A program made the position numbers and the translations under genes. Shown one piece after another: positions 1-7,481 of a stretch of DNA of 64,000 nucleotides; within the stretch, counting starts at the first letter, position 1, and each line of letters starts with the position of its first letter. The stretch is taken from NCBI GenBank assembly GCA_934757865.1, contig CAKVLS010000002.1, positions 62,001-126,000 on the forward strand, read 5' to 3'. Below the pieces are notes generated by a model. That model was not told the origin of the DNA and did not search any database. It was given only the letters and a program-made list of their open reading frames with translations. This DNA comes from an uncultured Clostridia bacterium. GTDB taxonomy: Bacteria; Bacillota; Clostridia; Christensenellales; UBA1242.

Positions 1-1385
1 GCTACTAGGTCAAAACCGTCTACATTAGTATCTCTTACAGCGTATGTAATAGCACCTGATTTAACATTTTTTACAGACTCATTCATAGCTTCTGTGTTGT
101 CGTTTAGGTTAGCATCTTCGTTAAATGCAAGGCATGCTGATATACCCTCTGGGACGCTTCTTGTAGGGATAACTATGATATTTTTGTTAGTCAAAGCTTT
201 GGCTTGCTCAGCAGCTAGAATAATATTCTTGTTGTTAGGCATTACAAAGACATTTTGAGCGTTTACTCTATCAACGGCACTAGCTATATCGTTAGCGCTT
301 GGGTTCATAGTTTGACCACCCTCAATGACATAGTCTACCATCAAATCCTTAAATAGGCTAGCTAGTCCATCACCTGCTGCAACAGAAACCATACCATATT
401 GTTTCAAAGGCTCTTGCATTGCAGAAGCAGCCATGTTTTCTCTTACCTCTTCAAGCATGTTTTCTATCTTGATATTGGTAATTTCGCCAAGTTCTAGAGC
501 ATAACCTAGGGCTATGTTTGGAGTATTGGTATGGACATGGACTTTAACTAATGACAAATCGCCTAGGCAGATAACAGAATCGCCTATTTCACATAGTCTG
601 ATTCTTAGTTTGTCAATATCGCTTTCGGTAGTCTTTTTGTGCATATTAACTATCATAAACTCTGTACAATATGCAAATTCAATTTGGCTAATATCACATA
701 AGCTAGCATGGAAAGCTTTGATCTTTTCCATAGTAACTGCGACATCGTTAAACTCAAATTTTACAGACTCGTCATTGATTATAGCCTTATAGAAACCTGT
801 AAAGATAACTATAAGTCCTCTACCACCAGAGTCTACAACACCAGCTTTTTTAAGTGGTGGCAACATTTCTGGGGTCTGTTGAAGGATTTCTTCACCCTTT
901 TCTAGTACTTGCTTGAAAAATTCTTCAAAATCAGTAACTTTTTTAGAAATAGCAAGGGCTGAATCTGCCATTGTTCTTACAACGGTCAAAATTGTACCCT
1001 CTTTTGGCTTAGTTACAGCTTGGTATGCTACATCTGAGCCTTCCTTCATAGCTTTGGCAAAGGTCTTAGTTGTAAGTTCATCGCATTGAACGATGATAGT
1101 TGACATACCCTTCAAAATTTGTGACAAAATAACACCAGAGTTTCCTCTAGCTCCTCTCAAAGCACCTTTTGCTAGGGCTTCGCCCAAAGCGTCTAGGTTG
1201 TTATTAGCACATGAATTAACTTCTTTGGTGGCTGATTTTAGAGTCATAGACATGTTAGTACCTGTATCGCCATCTGGTACAGGGAAAACATTAAGTGCGT
1301 CTACTAGTTTTTTGTTTTCTTCTAATAAATTTGATGCTGCTAGAACCATCTTTCTAAACATAGCACCATTGATATTTTTTTGCAA
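1..1385 (-). CDS. fakA: FakA-like DhaL-domain fatty acid kinase (YloV family), 3' end outside window
   Basis: About 461 residues are visible; the C-terminus lies beyond the left edge. The N-terminal DhaL-type kinase domain shows FPVPDGDTGTNMSMTL (about residues 28-43), ARGNSGVILSQI (about 80-91) and VVDSGGRGL, the ATP/Mg-binding signatures of the YloV/FakA family. The rest corresponds to the middle and C-terminal parts of that family. Family members phosphorylate fatty acids presented by a FakB protein, feeding phospholipid synthesis. The start is a TTG at 1385 preceded by GGAGG seven bases away; an ATG at 1361 is the alternative but has no ribosome binding site. It follows the Asp23-family gene in one operon, as in Bacillus. 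Family assignment is firm; the fatty-acid role is by homology. Confidence 0.85.
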   Translation of the reverse strand, partial: MQKNINGAMFRKMVLAASNLLEENKKLVDALNVFPVPDGDTGTNMSMTLKSATKEVNSCANNNLDALGEALAKGALRGARGNSGVILSQILKGMSTIIVQCDELTTKTFAKAMKEGSDVAYQAVTKPKEGTILTVVRTMADSALAISKKVTDFEEFFKQVLEKGEEILQQTPEMLPPLKKAGVVDSGGRGLIVIFTGFYKAIINDESVKFEFNDVAVTMEKIKAFHASLCDISQIEFAYCTEFMIVNMHKKTTESDIDKLRIRLCEIGDSVICLGDLSLVKVHVHTNTPNIALGYALELGEITNIKIENMLEEVRENMAASAMQEPLKQYGMVSVAAGDGLASLFKDLMVDYVIEGGQTMNPSANDIASAVDRVNAQNVFVMPNNKNIILAAEQAKALTNKNIIVIPTRSVPEGISACLAFNEDANLNDNTEAMNESVKNVKSGAITYAVRDTNVDGFDLV

Positions 1386-1426
1386 TTTTTATTCCTCCGG
1401 TAATTCTACCTACTGTAAAGTTATAG

Positions 1427-1780
1427 TTATACCCTAACTCCGATAACTCTTACATTGACAGCATCCACAATCATACCGGTGAACTTCTCTACATTATATT
1501 TAATTGTTTTACGAAGGCTCTCTGCGACTGCATTGATAGAAACACCGTATTTTAGTATTACAAAAACATCAAGTGTTATCCTGTTGCCAAGTGTTGTTAT
1601 CTTAATCCCACGATTTAAGGGTTGTTTCTTGAAAATGTCAGGGAAACTATCAACAGTCTTTTTGCTAGCTACAAGGTCTACGACTCCGTAGCAATCTAGC
1701 GCTGTATATGCAGCGACTATAGCAATAGCTTCGTCAGTAATAGTTATATTACCATATGCATTAGAAGTTTTTACAGACAT
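1427..1780 (-). CDS. Asp23/Gls24 family protein (YloU-like)
   Basis: A 117-residue protein of the alkaline-shock (Asp23/Gls24) family. It shows the typical start with an NITITDEAIAIVAAYTAL-like helix-strand region, a central GIKITTLGNRITLDVFVILKYG segment in two halves, and an end in VDAVNVRVIGVRV. Such small proteins associate with the membrane or envelope stress response; the YloU-type copy is almost always next to a FakA-like gene, as here (41 bases upstream of the fakA start). AGGGGAAT precedes the ATG at normal distance. The exact biochemical role of YloU proteins is unknown. Confidence 0.88.
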   Translation of the reverse strand: MSVKTSNAYGNITITDEAIAIVAAYTALDCYGVVDLVASKKTVDSFPDIFKKQPLNRGIKITTLGNRITLDVFVILKYGVSINAVAESLRKTIKYNVEKFTGMIVDAVNVRVIGVRV

Positions 1781-1812
1781 AAGATTCCCCTTTTGTTATT
1801 TTTAACAAAATA

Positions 1813-1841
1813 ATAATACTATAAACAAACAAAATATGCAA
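1813..1841 (-). promoter_or_regulatory. Sigma-A-type promoter for the Asp23-fakA operon
   Basis: On the minus strand TTGCAT (1836-1841) is followed by a 17-base spacer and TATTAT (1813-1818), about 30 bases before the ATG at 1780. Confidence 0.55.
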
Positions 1842-1884
1842 CCAAAATTAAGCATAATCGCCAAAAATCATTAAAAAAAGCTGA

Positions 1885-1995
1885 CTAATTGTTGTCAGCC
1901 GGCTTATTTGATTCTAGTTTTATGTAATTTTTTTTGAACAAAACTTTGAGAAAAAACGACAAAATTCTTGGGGATTTGACACAAATTATTTTCAT
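1885..1995 (-). CDS. spoVM: Stage V sporulation protein M (SpoVM), 36 residues
   Basis: A 36-codon gene with a strong ribosome binding site (AAAAAAGGAGCGCTT before the ATG at 1995). The peptide begins MKIICVKSPRILSFFLKVLF and ends in a short polar tail. It fits the amphipathic-helix peptide SpoVM, including Lys2, Lys7 and the Pro at position 9 that matters for recognising the curved forespore membrane in Bacillus. It is about ten residues longer than the 26-residue Bacillus peptide. Position supports the call: in Bacillus spoVM lies between the rsgA/rpe genes and the yloU/yloV pair, exactly as here, although thiN and rpmB are absent. In the family it recruits the coat ATPase SpoIVA to the forespore. 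Confidence 0.82.
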   Translation of the reverse strand: MKIICVKSPRILSFFLKVLFKKNYIKLESNKPADNN

Positions 1996-2046
1996 AAGCG
2001 CTCCTTTTTTACCATGCCTAAAACTTGAAATTAGCTATATATATAA

Positions 2047-2055
2047 TAAGATATG
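2047..2055 (-). promoter_or_regulatory. Possible mother-cell sigma (SigE/SigK-like) -10 element upstream of spoVM
   Basis: The minus strand reads CATATCTTA, which fits the CATA-N3-TA pattern of SigK -10 boxes, about 50 bases before the spoVM start. No convincing -35 could be fixed, so this is only suggestive. Confidence 0.25.
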
Positions 2056-2076
2056 AAAAGCGTCATATTTTTGACA

Positions 2077-2132
2077 CAAAAAAAACACGCTTAAGCTCCC
2101 TAAAAAATAACCTAGGGACAGCCTAAGGCGTG
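2077..2132 (-). terminator. Rho-independent terminator after rpe
   Basis: Imperfect hairpin with arms at 2086-2102 and 2113-2132 (CACGC...GCGTG, CCCTA...TAGGG), followed on the minus strand by a run of eight or more T (2077-2085). It closes the long pcrA-to-rpe gene run and separates it from spoVM. Confidence 0.8.
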
Positions 2133-2155
2133 CCTATATATTTGCTTATATTTAC

Positions 2156-2845
2156 TTATTTTGACTCTGTAGCTTTTTTCCCAGAGGTAAAGGCGTCAAT
2201 AAAGGCGTTTTTATTCTCGACATCGTATAGAGCTTTGCCACTTACAGCCATATTGTAACCGGCTTTGATAACATTAGAAATGTTGCTAAGTGATACTCCA
2301 CCATCTATCTCATAAGTCATATCGTCAAGCCCAAACTCAGTGGCAAGGGCTTTTAACTCGTCAATCTTGCCAACGCATGAAGTTATCATCTTTTGTCCAC
2401 TAAGTCCCGGATGAACAGACATAACTAGCACATGGCTAACATAAGGCAAAAACTCTTTGACATCTTGAGCCTTTGTCTCAGGGTTGATAGCAAGACCTGC
2501 CTTAACACCCTTTTTGTTAATTAGAAGAAGAAGCTTCTTTAATCTATTTTTGTCCTTAAAAGCCTCATAGTGAAGATTTATAATTCTAGGTCTTAGTCTT
2601 GTATATTTCCAGACAGCATAGCGGCTAATCTCATTAACCATAAGATGAATCTCAAGTGGTTTGTGAGTTGAGCGAGCAATCTCTTTGACAGTTTGGTAAC
2701 TTAATTCCAAATTTTCAACAAACTTGCCGTCCATGACATCACAATGAATGCAGTCAACTTCGCTGTCGTCCAAAATCTCTATATATCTAAAAAGTTCACT
2801 AGCTAGTGGTGGATTGGTTGATGCGGCTAATTTAATTTTTTTCAT
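2156..2845 (-). CDS. rpe: Ribulose-phosphate 3-epimerase
   Basis: A 229-residue TIM-barrel enzyme interconverting ribulose-5-phosphate and xylulose-5-phosphate in the pentose phosphate pathway. It has the metal-binding motif HCDVMDGKFV, the HLMV strand, LVMSVHPGLSGQ and a C-terminal DGGVSLSNI phosphate-binding loop. The first strand (AASTNPPLAS) departs from the usual ILSADF. The ATG at 2845 is preferred over 2851 because GAGGAG lies eight bases before it and only two before the upstream ATG. The gene overlaps the end of rsgA by a few bases, so the two are translationally coupled. Confidence 0.9.
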   Translation of the reverse strand: MKKIKLAASTNPPLASELFRYIEILDDSEVDCIHCDVMDGKFVENLELSYQTVKEIARSTHKPLEIHLMVNEISRYAVWKYTRLRPRIINLHYEAFKDKNRLKKLLLLINKKGVKAGLAINPETKAQDVKEFLPYVSHVLVMSVHPGLSGQKMITSCVGKIDELKALATEFGLDDMTYEIDGGVSLSNISNVIKAGYNMAVSGKALYDVENKNAFIDAFTSGKKATESK

Positions 2846-3698
2846 ACACATTTCTCCTCTCTTTTAACTCTTTATATATTGTATTGTACCTCTCTAGTCT
2901 ATCCTTGTCAAGAAAACCGCTGGTAGTTGCAGCTTTTACGGCACACTCTCTGGCGTCTTCGCCAGTATGAGTGCAACTTGAATACTTACACTTAAAATCT
3001 GCAAAATCTGGATAATAAAATCTAAGGTTATCGTATGTGATACCGCCAATATTGAGCATACTAAAACCTGGGGTATCTATAATAAAAGTCCCCGCAGATA
3101 TCTCAAACATCTCTGAGTGACGAGTTGTATGTCTGCCTCTTTGGGTCTTAATGCTTATGCTACCAGTCTTGGCTACAGCATCGTCAAGCAAGCCATTAAG
3201 TATAGTTGACTTACCGACAGCCGACTGACCAGCAAAAGCTGACACCTCGCCGCTAATTATCTTTTTCAAACTATCAAGGCCTTTTTTCGTTACGGCGGAG
3301 GTAGACAAAATATTGACTACTACATTTCCGTATTGGCTTTTGACTTTTTCGATAAAGCCTTCGTCCATGTCATCTTTGTTAACGCAAAGTATAGGCTTAA
3401 TGTCATTGTATAGACATGTAAGTATCAGCTTGTCTATAAGCAAAAAGTCAGGAGCTGGCACAGGAGATACAACAATAACTAAATTGTCAACATTGGCAAT
3501 GTTAGGTCTTATAAGCATATTTTTGCGTGGCAAAATCTTTGTTATAATTGCTCTTTTGCCGTCAAGTTTATACTCGACTTTGTCGCCGACCAAAACCTTA
3601 TCTGCCTTTAATTTTCCTTGGGCGCTAGCGGTATAAACTTTTCCGCTATCACTTATCACAAACATATTAGATATGTTCTTAGTGACGGTTGCTGACAT
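2832..3698 (-). CDS. rsgA: Ribosome small-subunit-dependent GTPase RsgA (YloQ/CpgA)
   Basis: A 288-residue circularly permuted GTPase that checks late 30S subunit maturation. It has an N-terminal OB fold (about residues 1-65), then the permuted GTPase motifs: NKDD (G4), GQSAVGKST (G1, P-loop), HTTRHSE in the switch region and DTPGFSML (G3). A C-terminal zinc-binding CKYSSCTHTGEDAREC segment follows. The ATG at 3698 is chosen because AAAAGGAG stands ten bases before it; an in-frame extension to 3743 has no such site and adds nothing conserved. It lies between rlmN (73 bases upstream) and rpe. Confidence 0.93.
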   Translation of the reverse strand: MSATVTKNISNMFVISDSGKVYTASAQGKLKADKVLVGDKVEYKLDGKRAIITKILPRKNMLIRPNIANVDNLVIVVSPVPAPDFLLIDKLILTCLYNDIKPILCVNKDDMDEGFIEKVKSQYGNVVVNILSTSAVTKKGLDSLKKIISGEVSAFAGQSAVGKSTILNGLLDDAVAKTGSISIKTQRGRHTTRHSEMFEISAGTFIIDTPGFSMLNIGGITYDNLRFYYPDFADFKCKYSSCTHTGEDARECAVKAATTSGFLDKDRLERYNTIYKELKERRNVYEKN

Positions 3699-3770
3699 AT
3701 TGATTATCTCCTTTTTAGTTTGCATAGTACTTGCATAGTACACACAATATTGTGGTGTTATGCAATTATT

Positions 3771-4817
3771 TTACTTTATATTGTGGTTTATGAAGTTTTT
3801 GCGAAGCTGTCCACAAGCGCCATCTATATCGTCTCCCATAGTGCGTCTTACGGTTGCTTCTTGTCCATATTTGTTTAATTTTTCCGCAAAGTCATACACT
3901 TCTGATCTCTTGGGAGAGATAAAATCTTTTTCTTTAACCTCGTTTAGTTTGATAACATTGACAAGGCAAACGATACCTCTTAGCTTACTAGCAAGCTCTT
4001 TTGCACACGCATCAGAATCGTTAATACCTTTGATTAAAGTATACTCTATTATAATTCTTCTACCTGTCTTTTTGAAATAATATCTTATAGAATCTAAGAC
4101 TTCTTCCATAGTGTAGGCACGGCTGATAGGCATAATTTTGTGCCTAATCTCATCATTGCTAGCGTGCAGAGACAGACTCAAATTAACATGATAGCCGCTA
4201 TCAGCAAGCATCTTAATCTTAGGTGCTAAGCCGCATGTGCTAAGTGAAATGTTACGAAAACTAATATTGATTCCGTCCTTATCATTGACAAGATCTAAGA
4301 ATTTAATTGTGTTGTCATAGTTATCAAGTGGCTCTCCGCTACCCATAAGAACAAGATTAGTTATCTTACGGTTTTTGATATCGCCACCAAGGAGTCTATT
4401 GACAGTGACTACTTGGGCTAATATCTCACCACTAGACAAATGTCTAACAAGTCCGTCAAGGCCTGACGCACAAAAGGCACAACCCATACGGCAGCCAACT
4501 TGTGTAGACACGCAAAGTGTATTGCCGTGCTTATAACTCATAAGCACGCCCTCTATAACATTGCCGTCATGAAGTTCGTACAAGAACTTAGTTGTTCCGT
4601 CCTCGCTCGAAACTTTCTTTTGGATAATTTTTAGAGGTGTTGTTATGTAATTTTCATTTAGATAGGTCTTAAACTTAGACGGAATATTAGTTATTTCGTC
4701 TACAGTTTTGCCGCATGCAAGTGCCGAAAATAGCTGTTTAGCCCTATATTTTGGCTCGCCAGCATCAGTGGCAACCTTCTCTAACTCTTCTAAATTTAAG
4801 CTTAAAATGTCTATCAT
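3771..4817 (-). CDS. rlmN: 23S rRNA (adenine2503-C2)/tRNA A37 methyltransferase RlmN
   Basis: A 348-residue radical SAM enzyme. The 4Fe-4S motif CRMGCAFCASG lies near residues 107-117, with MGSGEPLDNYD and a C-terminal VRRTMGDDIDGACGQL that holds the methyl-carrying cysteine. Members methylate A2503 of 23S rRNA and A37 of some tRNAs. The length is normal. Its start overlaps the rsmB stop by four bases, indicating coupled translation inside the translation-factor operon. Confidence 0.95.
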   Translation of the reverse strand: MIDILSLNLEELEKVATDAGEPKYRAKQLFSALACGKTVDEITNIPSKFKTYLNENYITTPLKIIQKKVSSEDGTTKFLYELHDGNVIEGVLMSYKHGNTLCVSTQVGCRMGCAFCASGLDGLVRHLSSGEILAQVVTVNRLLGGDIKNRKITNLVLMGSGEPLDNYDNTIKFLDLVNDKDGINISFRNISLSTCGLAPKIKMLADSGYHVNLSLSLHASNDEIRHKIMPISRAYTMEEVLDSIRYYFKKTGRRIIIEYTLIKGINDSDACAKELASKLRGIVCLVNVIKLNEVKEKDFISPKRSEVYDFAEKLNKYGQEATVRRTMGDDIDGACGQLRKNFINHNIK

Positions 4818-6100
4818 ACTCTTATCATCCTTGAAACAAAGAAGCCTTCAAGTCCTGAGATATTAGGTAGTGTTGTGAAACCAAAACCGCTATCTAATAC
4901 TTCTACGCCCTTTGGCAAGTTGTAATCTAGCTTAAAGTCGCTATGCTCACTTAGGAACTTTTTGACAACTTCTTCATTTTCGCTTTTGTTAATTGTGCAA
5001 GTACTATAAATGATTGAGCCGCCAAGAGCGACATATTCTGCACAAGTGCTTAGGATATTATATTGAAGTTCTGGAAGAGTCTCAATGCTCTCTATATCTT
5101 TAGATATCAAAATATCAGGCTTGCTATAAATAACGCCAAGTCCTGAGCAAGGAACATCGCACAAAACCGCATCATAAGCTTTAATGCAAGCTTTGTCCAA
5201 AACTGTTGCGTCTTTTACCTTGACGCTAACATTGTTTAATTCCATCCTTTGTCTATACTTTTCAATAAGTTCTACCCTATGCTCGTGTAAATCCCACGCC
5301 TCAACTGTGCCCTGCTTGTTATTTTCGGCTATATACATAGTTTTTCCGCCTGGGGCTGCACATGTATCAAGAACTTTGCTACCATTTTTTATCTCGGCAG
5401 TGTCGCAAATGATTATTGAGCCGATATTTTGGACGGTATAAAGTCCAAGTAGACGCTTCTCGCCGTTAAGTTTTTTGTAATCAACAGCTAGGACATTGCC
5501 GATAAATGTGTCTTTGTAAGCAATATTCATATTTTTTAGAAGTGACTTAAACTCAGCTTCAGAGATCTTAGAGGTGTTAACCCTAATAGTAGTTGTAGTA
5601 TCAACTTTTGTGGCAAAAAACTCCTTTGCAAAGTCCTTGCCATACTGCTTAATTACCATATCAACAAACCACTCTGGCTTGCTGTAATTGATAGATAAAT
5701 ATTTCTTAAGATTGCTCTCGCTTGGCAATTTGTAGTCTTTATTTACAATCTTCTTTAAGACGGCATTAACTAGTCCGCTTGCCGATGTAAAGCCTAGAGA
5801 TTTGATAAGTTTTACATTTTCGTTAACGATTGCGTAGCTTGGGATATTAAGGTCTAGAGCCATATAAGCGCCCATTTTTAGAACAATTTTTACTGGTAAA
5901 TCCTTTACCTTTGGGGCTAGAGATTTGATGATATACTCTATCTTAATATCGTTTTCGACTGTGCCATAAACGATTTTTGTAATTAGTTCCTTATCATTTT
6001 TTATAGAAGATAACTGTTTATTAACTTCTACATTAGAATAAGAACCATCTTTGTAAATATTATATAGTGCCTTATAACACACATTTAGATAATTTGCCAT
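4814..6100 (-). CDS. rsmB: 16S rRNA (cytosine967-C5)-methyltransferase RsmB
   Basis: A 428-residue protein with an N-terminal NusB-like RNA-binding domain (about residues 1-130) and a C-terminal Rossmann methyltransferase. SAM-binding DTCAAPGGKTMYIAE, the catalytic DVPCSGLGV and a second cysteine in YSTCTI are present, the two-Cys signature of m5C RNA methyltransferases. It lies six bases downstream of fmt and overlaps rlmN. The domain order and the fmt-rsmB-rlmN context separate it from RsmF-type enzymes. Confidence 0.93.
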   Translation of the reverse strand: MANYLNVCYKALYNIYKDGSYSNVEVNKQLSSIKNDKELITKIVYGTVENDIKIEYIIKSLAPKVKDLPVKIVLKMGAYMALDLNIPSYAIVNENVKLIKSLGFTSASGLVNAVLKKIVNKDYKLPSESNLKKYLSINYSKPEWFVDMVIKQYGKDFAKEFFATKVDTTTTIRVNTSKISEAEFKSLLKNMNIAYKDTFIGNVLAVDYKKLNGEKRLLGLYTVQNIGSIIICDTAEIKNGSKVLDTCAAPGGKTMYIAENNKQGTVEAWDLHEHRVELIEKYRQRMELNNVSVKVKDATVLDKACIKAYDAVLCDVPCSGLGVIYSKPDILISKDIESIETLPELQYNILSTCAEYVALGGSIIYSTCTINKSENEEVVKKFLSEHSDFKLDYNLPKGVEVLDSGFGFTTLPNISGLEGFFVSRMIRV

Positions 6101-6105
6101 ATCTT

Positions 6106-7029
6106 TTATAGGTTGCTAATTTGCAACTTTCTTCCTCTTAAATAATCTTTTGCGGGCATTGCTTTTGTGCCAGCAGTTTGAATAATATCTAAACTTACAG
6201 CTCCGTCACTGCATTTGACAATAAGCCCATTCTTGCTATCTAAGGCAAGTACTGTACCGGCTTTTGCATTAGAGTCAGTGTCTACCTTAGAAGCTTTATA
6301 AACCTTTAATCTGTCATTTTCGTTAAGACTTACAAAGGCAACTGGCCATGGATTAAGTCCACGGCAAAGGTTAACTATATCACGAGAAGTCATATTAAAA
6401 TCAATCTTACCGCTGTCTTTATCAAGCATTGGGTAGTGGCTCATCTTGCTTTCGTCTTGTTTTGTGTAGGTTTCTTTGCCCTCTTCTATTAGGTCTAGAG
6501 CCTCAAGAAGAGCATCTTGACCTAGTACTGACAATCTATCAAATAGTTCGCCGGCAGTTTCGGTTTCGCCTATTGTAAGAGACTTTGAAAGTATCATATC
6601 TCCGGTATCTACACCGATATCGGTCTTCATTATTGTTACACCAGTTTGGGTTTCGCCCTTGATAATGCACCATTGTATTGGGCTACTGCCACGATACTTA
6701 GGCAAAAGCGATGCATGGACATTGATAACCCCTTTTGGAGTTAAGTCTAGGACATTTTGTCTTAGTATTTGTCCGTATGCAGCGGTTACCATAATATCTG
6801 CATTTAAGTCTTTTAGAGGGGCGCATTCTTTACTTATTCTATTAAACTGATAAACAGATATTGAGTTTGCTTCCGCTAGTACTTTAACCGGCGAAGGCAT
6901 AAGCTTATGACCTCTGCCACAAGGTTTGTCGGGCTGAGTTACAACGCCTACAACTTCATGATGAGAGTCTATAAGAGCTTTTAGGACATTAGCCGAAAAG
7001 TCTGGTGTTCCTAAAAAAATTATCTTCAT
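6106..7029 (-). CDS. fmt: Methionyl-tRNA formyltransferase
   Basis: A 307-residue enzyme that formylates initiator Met-tRNA. The N-terminal domain starts MKIIFLGTPDFSANVLKAL and has the catalytic segment NVHASLLPKYRGSSPIQW (Asn and His of the active site) and GVTIMKTDIGVDTGDM with the catalytic Asp. A C-terminal OB-like domain follows from about residue 205. Start and stop almost touch def and rsmB, giving the universal def-fmt pair. Confidence 0.96.
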   Translation of the reverse strand: MKIIFLGTPDFSANVLKALIDSHHEVVGVVTQPDKPCGRGHKLMPSPVKVLAEANSISVYQFNRISKECAPLKDLNADIMVTAAYGQILRQNVLDLTPKGVINVHASLLPKYRGSSPIQWCIIKGETQTGVTIMKTDIGVDTGDMILSKSLTIGETETAGELFDRLSVLGQDALLEALDLIEEGKETYTKQDESKMSHYPMLDKDSGKIDFNMTSRDIVNLCRGLNPWPVAFVSLNENDRLKVYKASKVDTDSNAKAGTVLALDSKNGLIVKCSDGAVSLDIIQTAGTKAMPAKDYLRGRKLQISNL

Positions 7030-7470
7030 CTAATCCTCCGCTTTGTCTAAAAATAATATGCCGTTTAGGTGGTCACACTCATGGCAGATAGCTCTTGCAA
7101 GAAGTGCCTCTCCAGTAAGTGTGAACTCATAACCATACCTGTCTTGTCCTTTTACGGTTGCAATGTATGGTCTTGTTACTTTTTTGTATACGCCCGGGGA
7201 ACTTAGGCAGCCCTCTTCACCACATTGAGAACCCTCAGTATATGTAATCTCTGGGTTGATAAGCTCTACAAACATATTGTTAACCCACAAAAGTACGACT
7301 CTCTTCAAAACGCCAACTTGAGGTGCTGCAAGTCCAACGCCATTGGCTTTTTTCAAAGTTTCTTTCATATCGTCTAACAAAATCTCTAAGTTTTCGTCAA
7401 ACTTAGTAACTGGTTTTGAGACTTTGCGAAGAGCTGGGTCTTTGTCTGTTAAAATTTTTCTTAAAGCCAT
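7030..7470 (-). CDS. def: Peptide deformylase
   Basis: A 146-residue metalloenzyme removing N-formyl groups from nascent proteins. All three motifs are visible: GVGLAAPQVG (about 44-53), EEGCLSSPG with the metal-binding Cys, and HECDHLNG with the two metal His and the catalytic Glu. AGGAGATAAAA precedes the ATG. The ATG of fmt follows directly after its stop, so the two act as one transcriptional and functional unit. Confidence 0.96.
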   Translation of the reverse strand: MALRKILTDKDPALRKVSKPVTKFDENLEILLDDMKETLKKANGVGLAAPQVGVLKRVVLLWVNNMFVELINPEITYTEGSQCGEEGCLSSPGVYKKVTRPYIATVKGQDRYGYEFTLTGEALLARAICHECDHLNGILFLDKAED

Positions 7471-7481
7471 TTTTATCTCCT

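Noticed and set aside
3722..3742. Repeated GCATAGTAC near 3722-3742 and around 30770-30830 as a mobile or regulatory repeat
   Set aside because: Copies are few and short, and those near 30.8 kb lie inside a coding region without flanking duplications.
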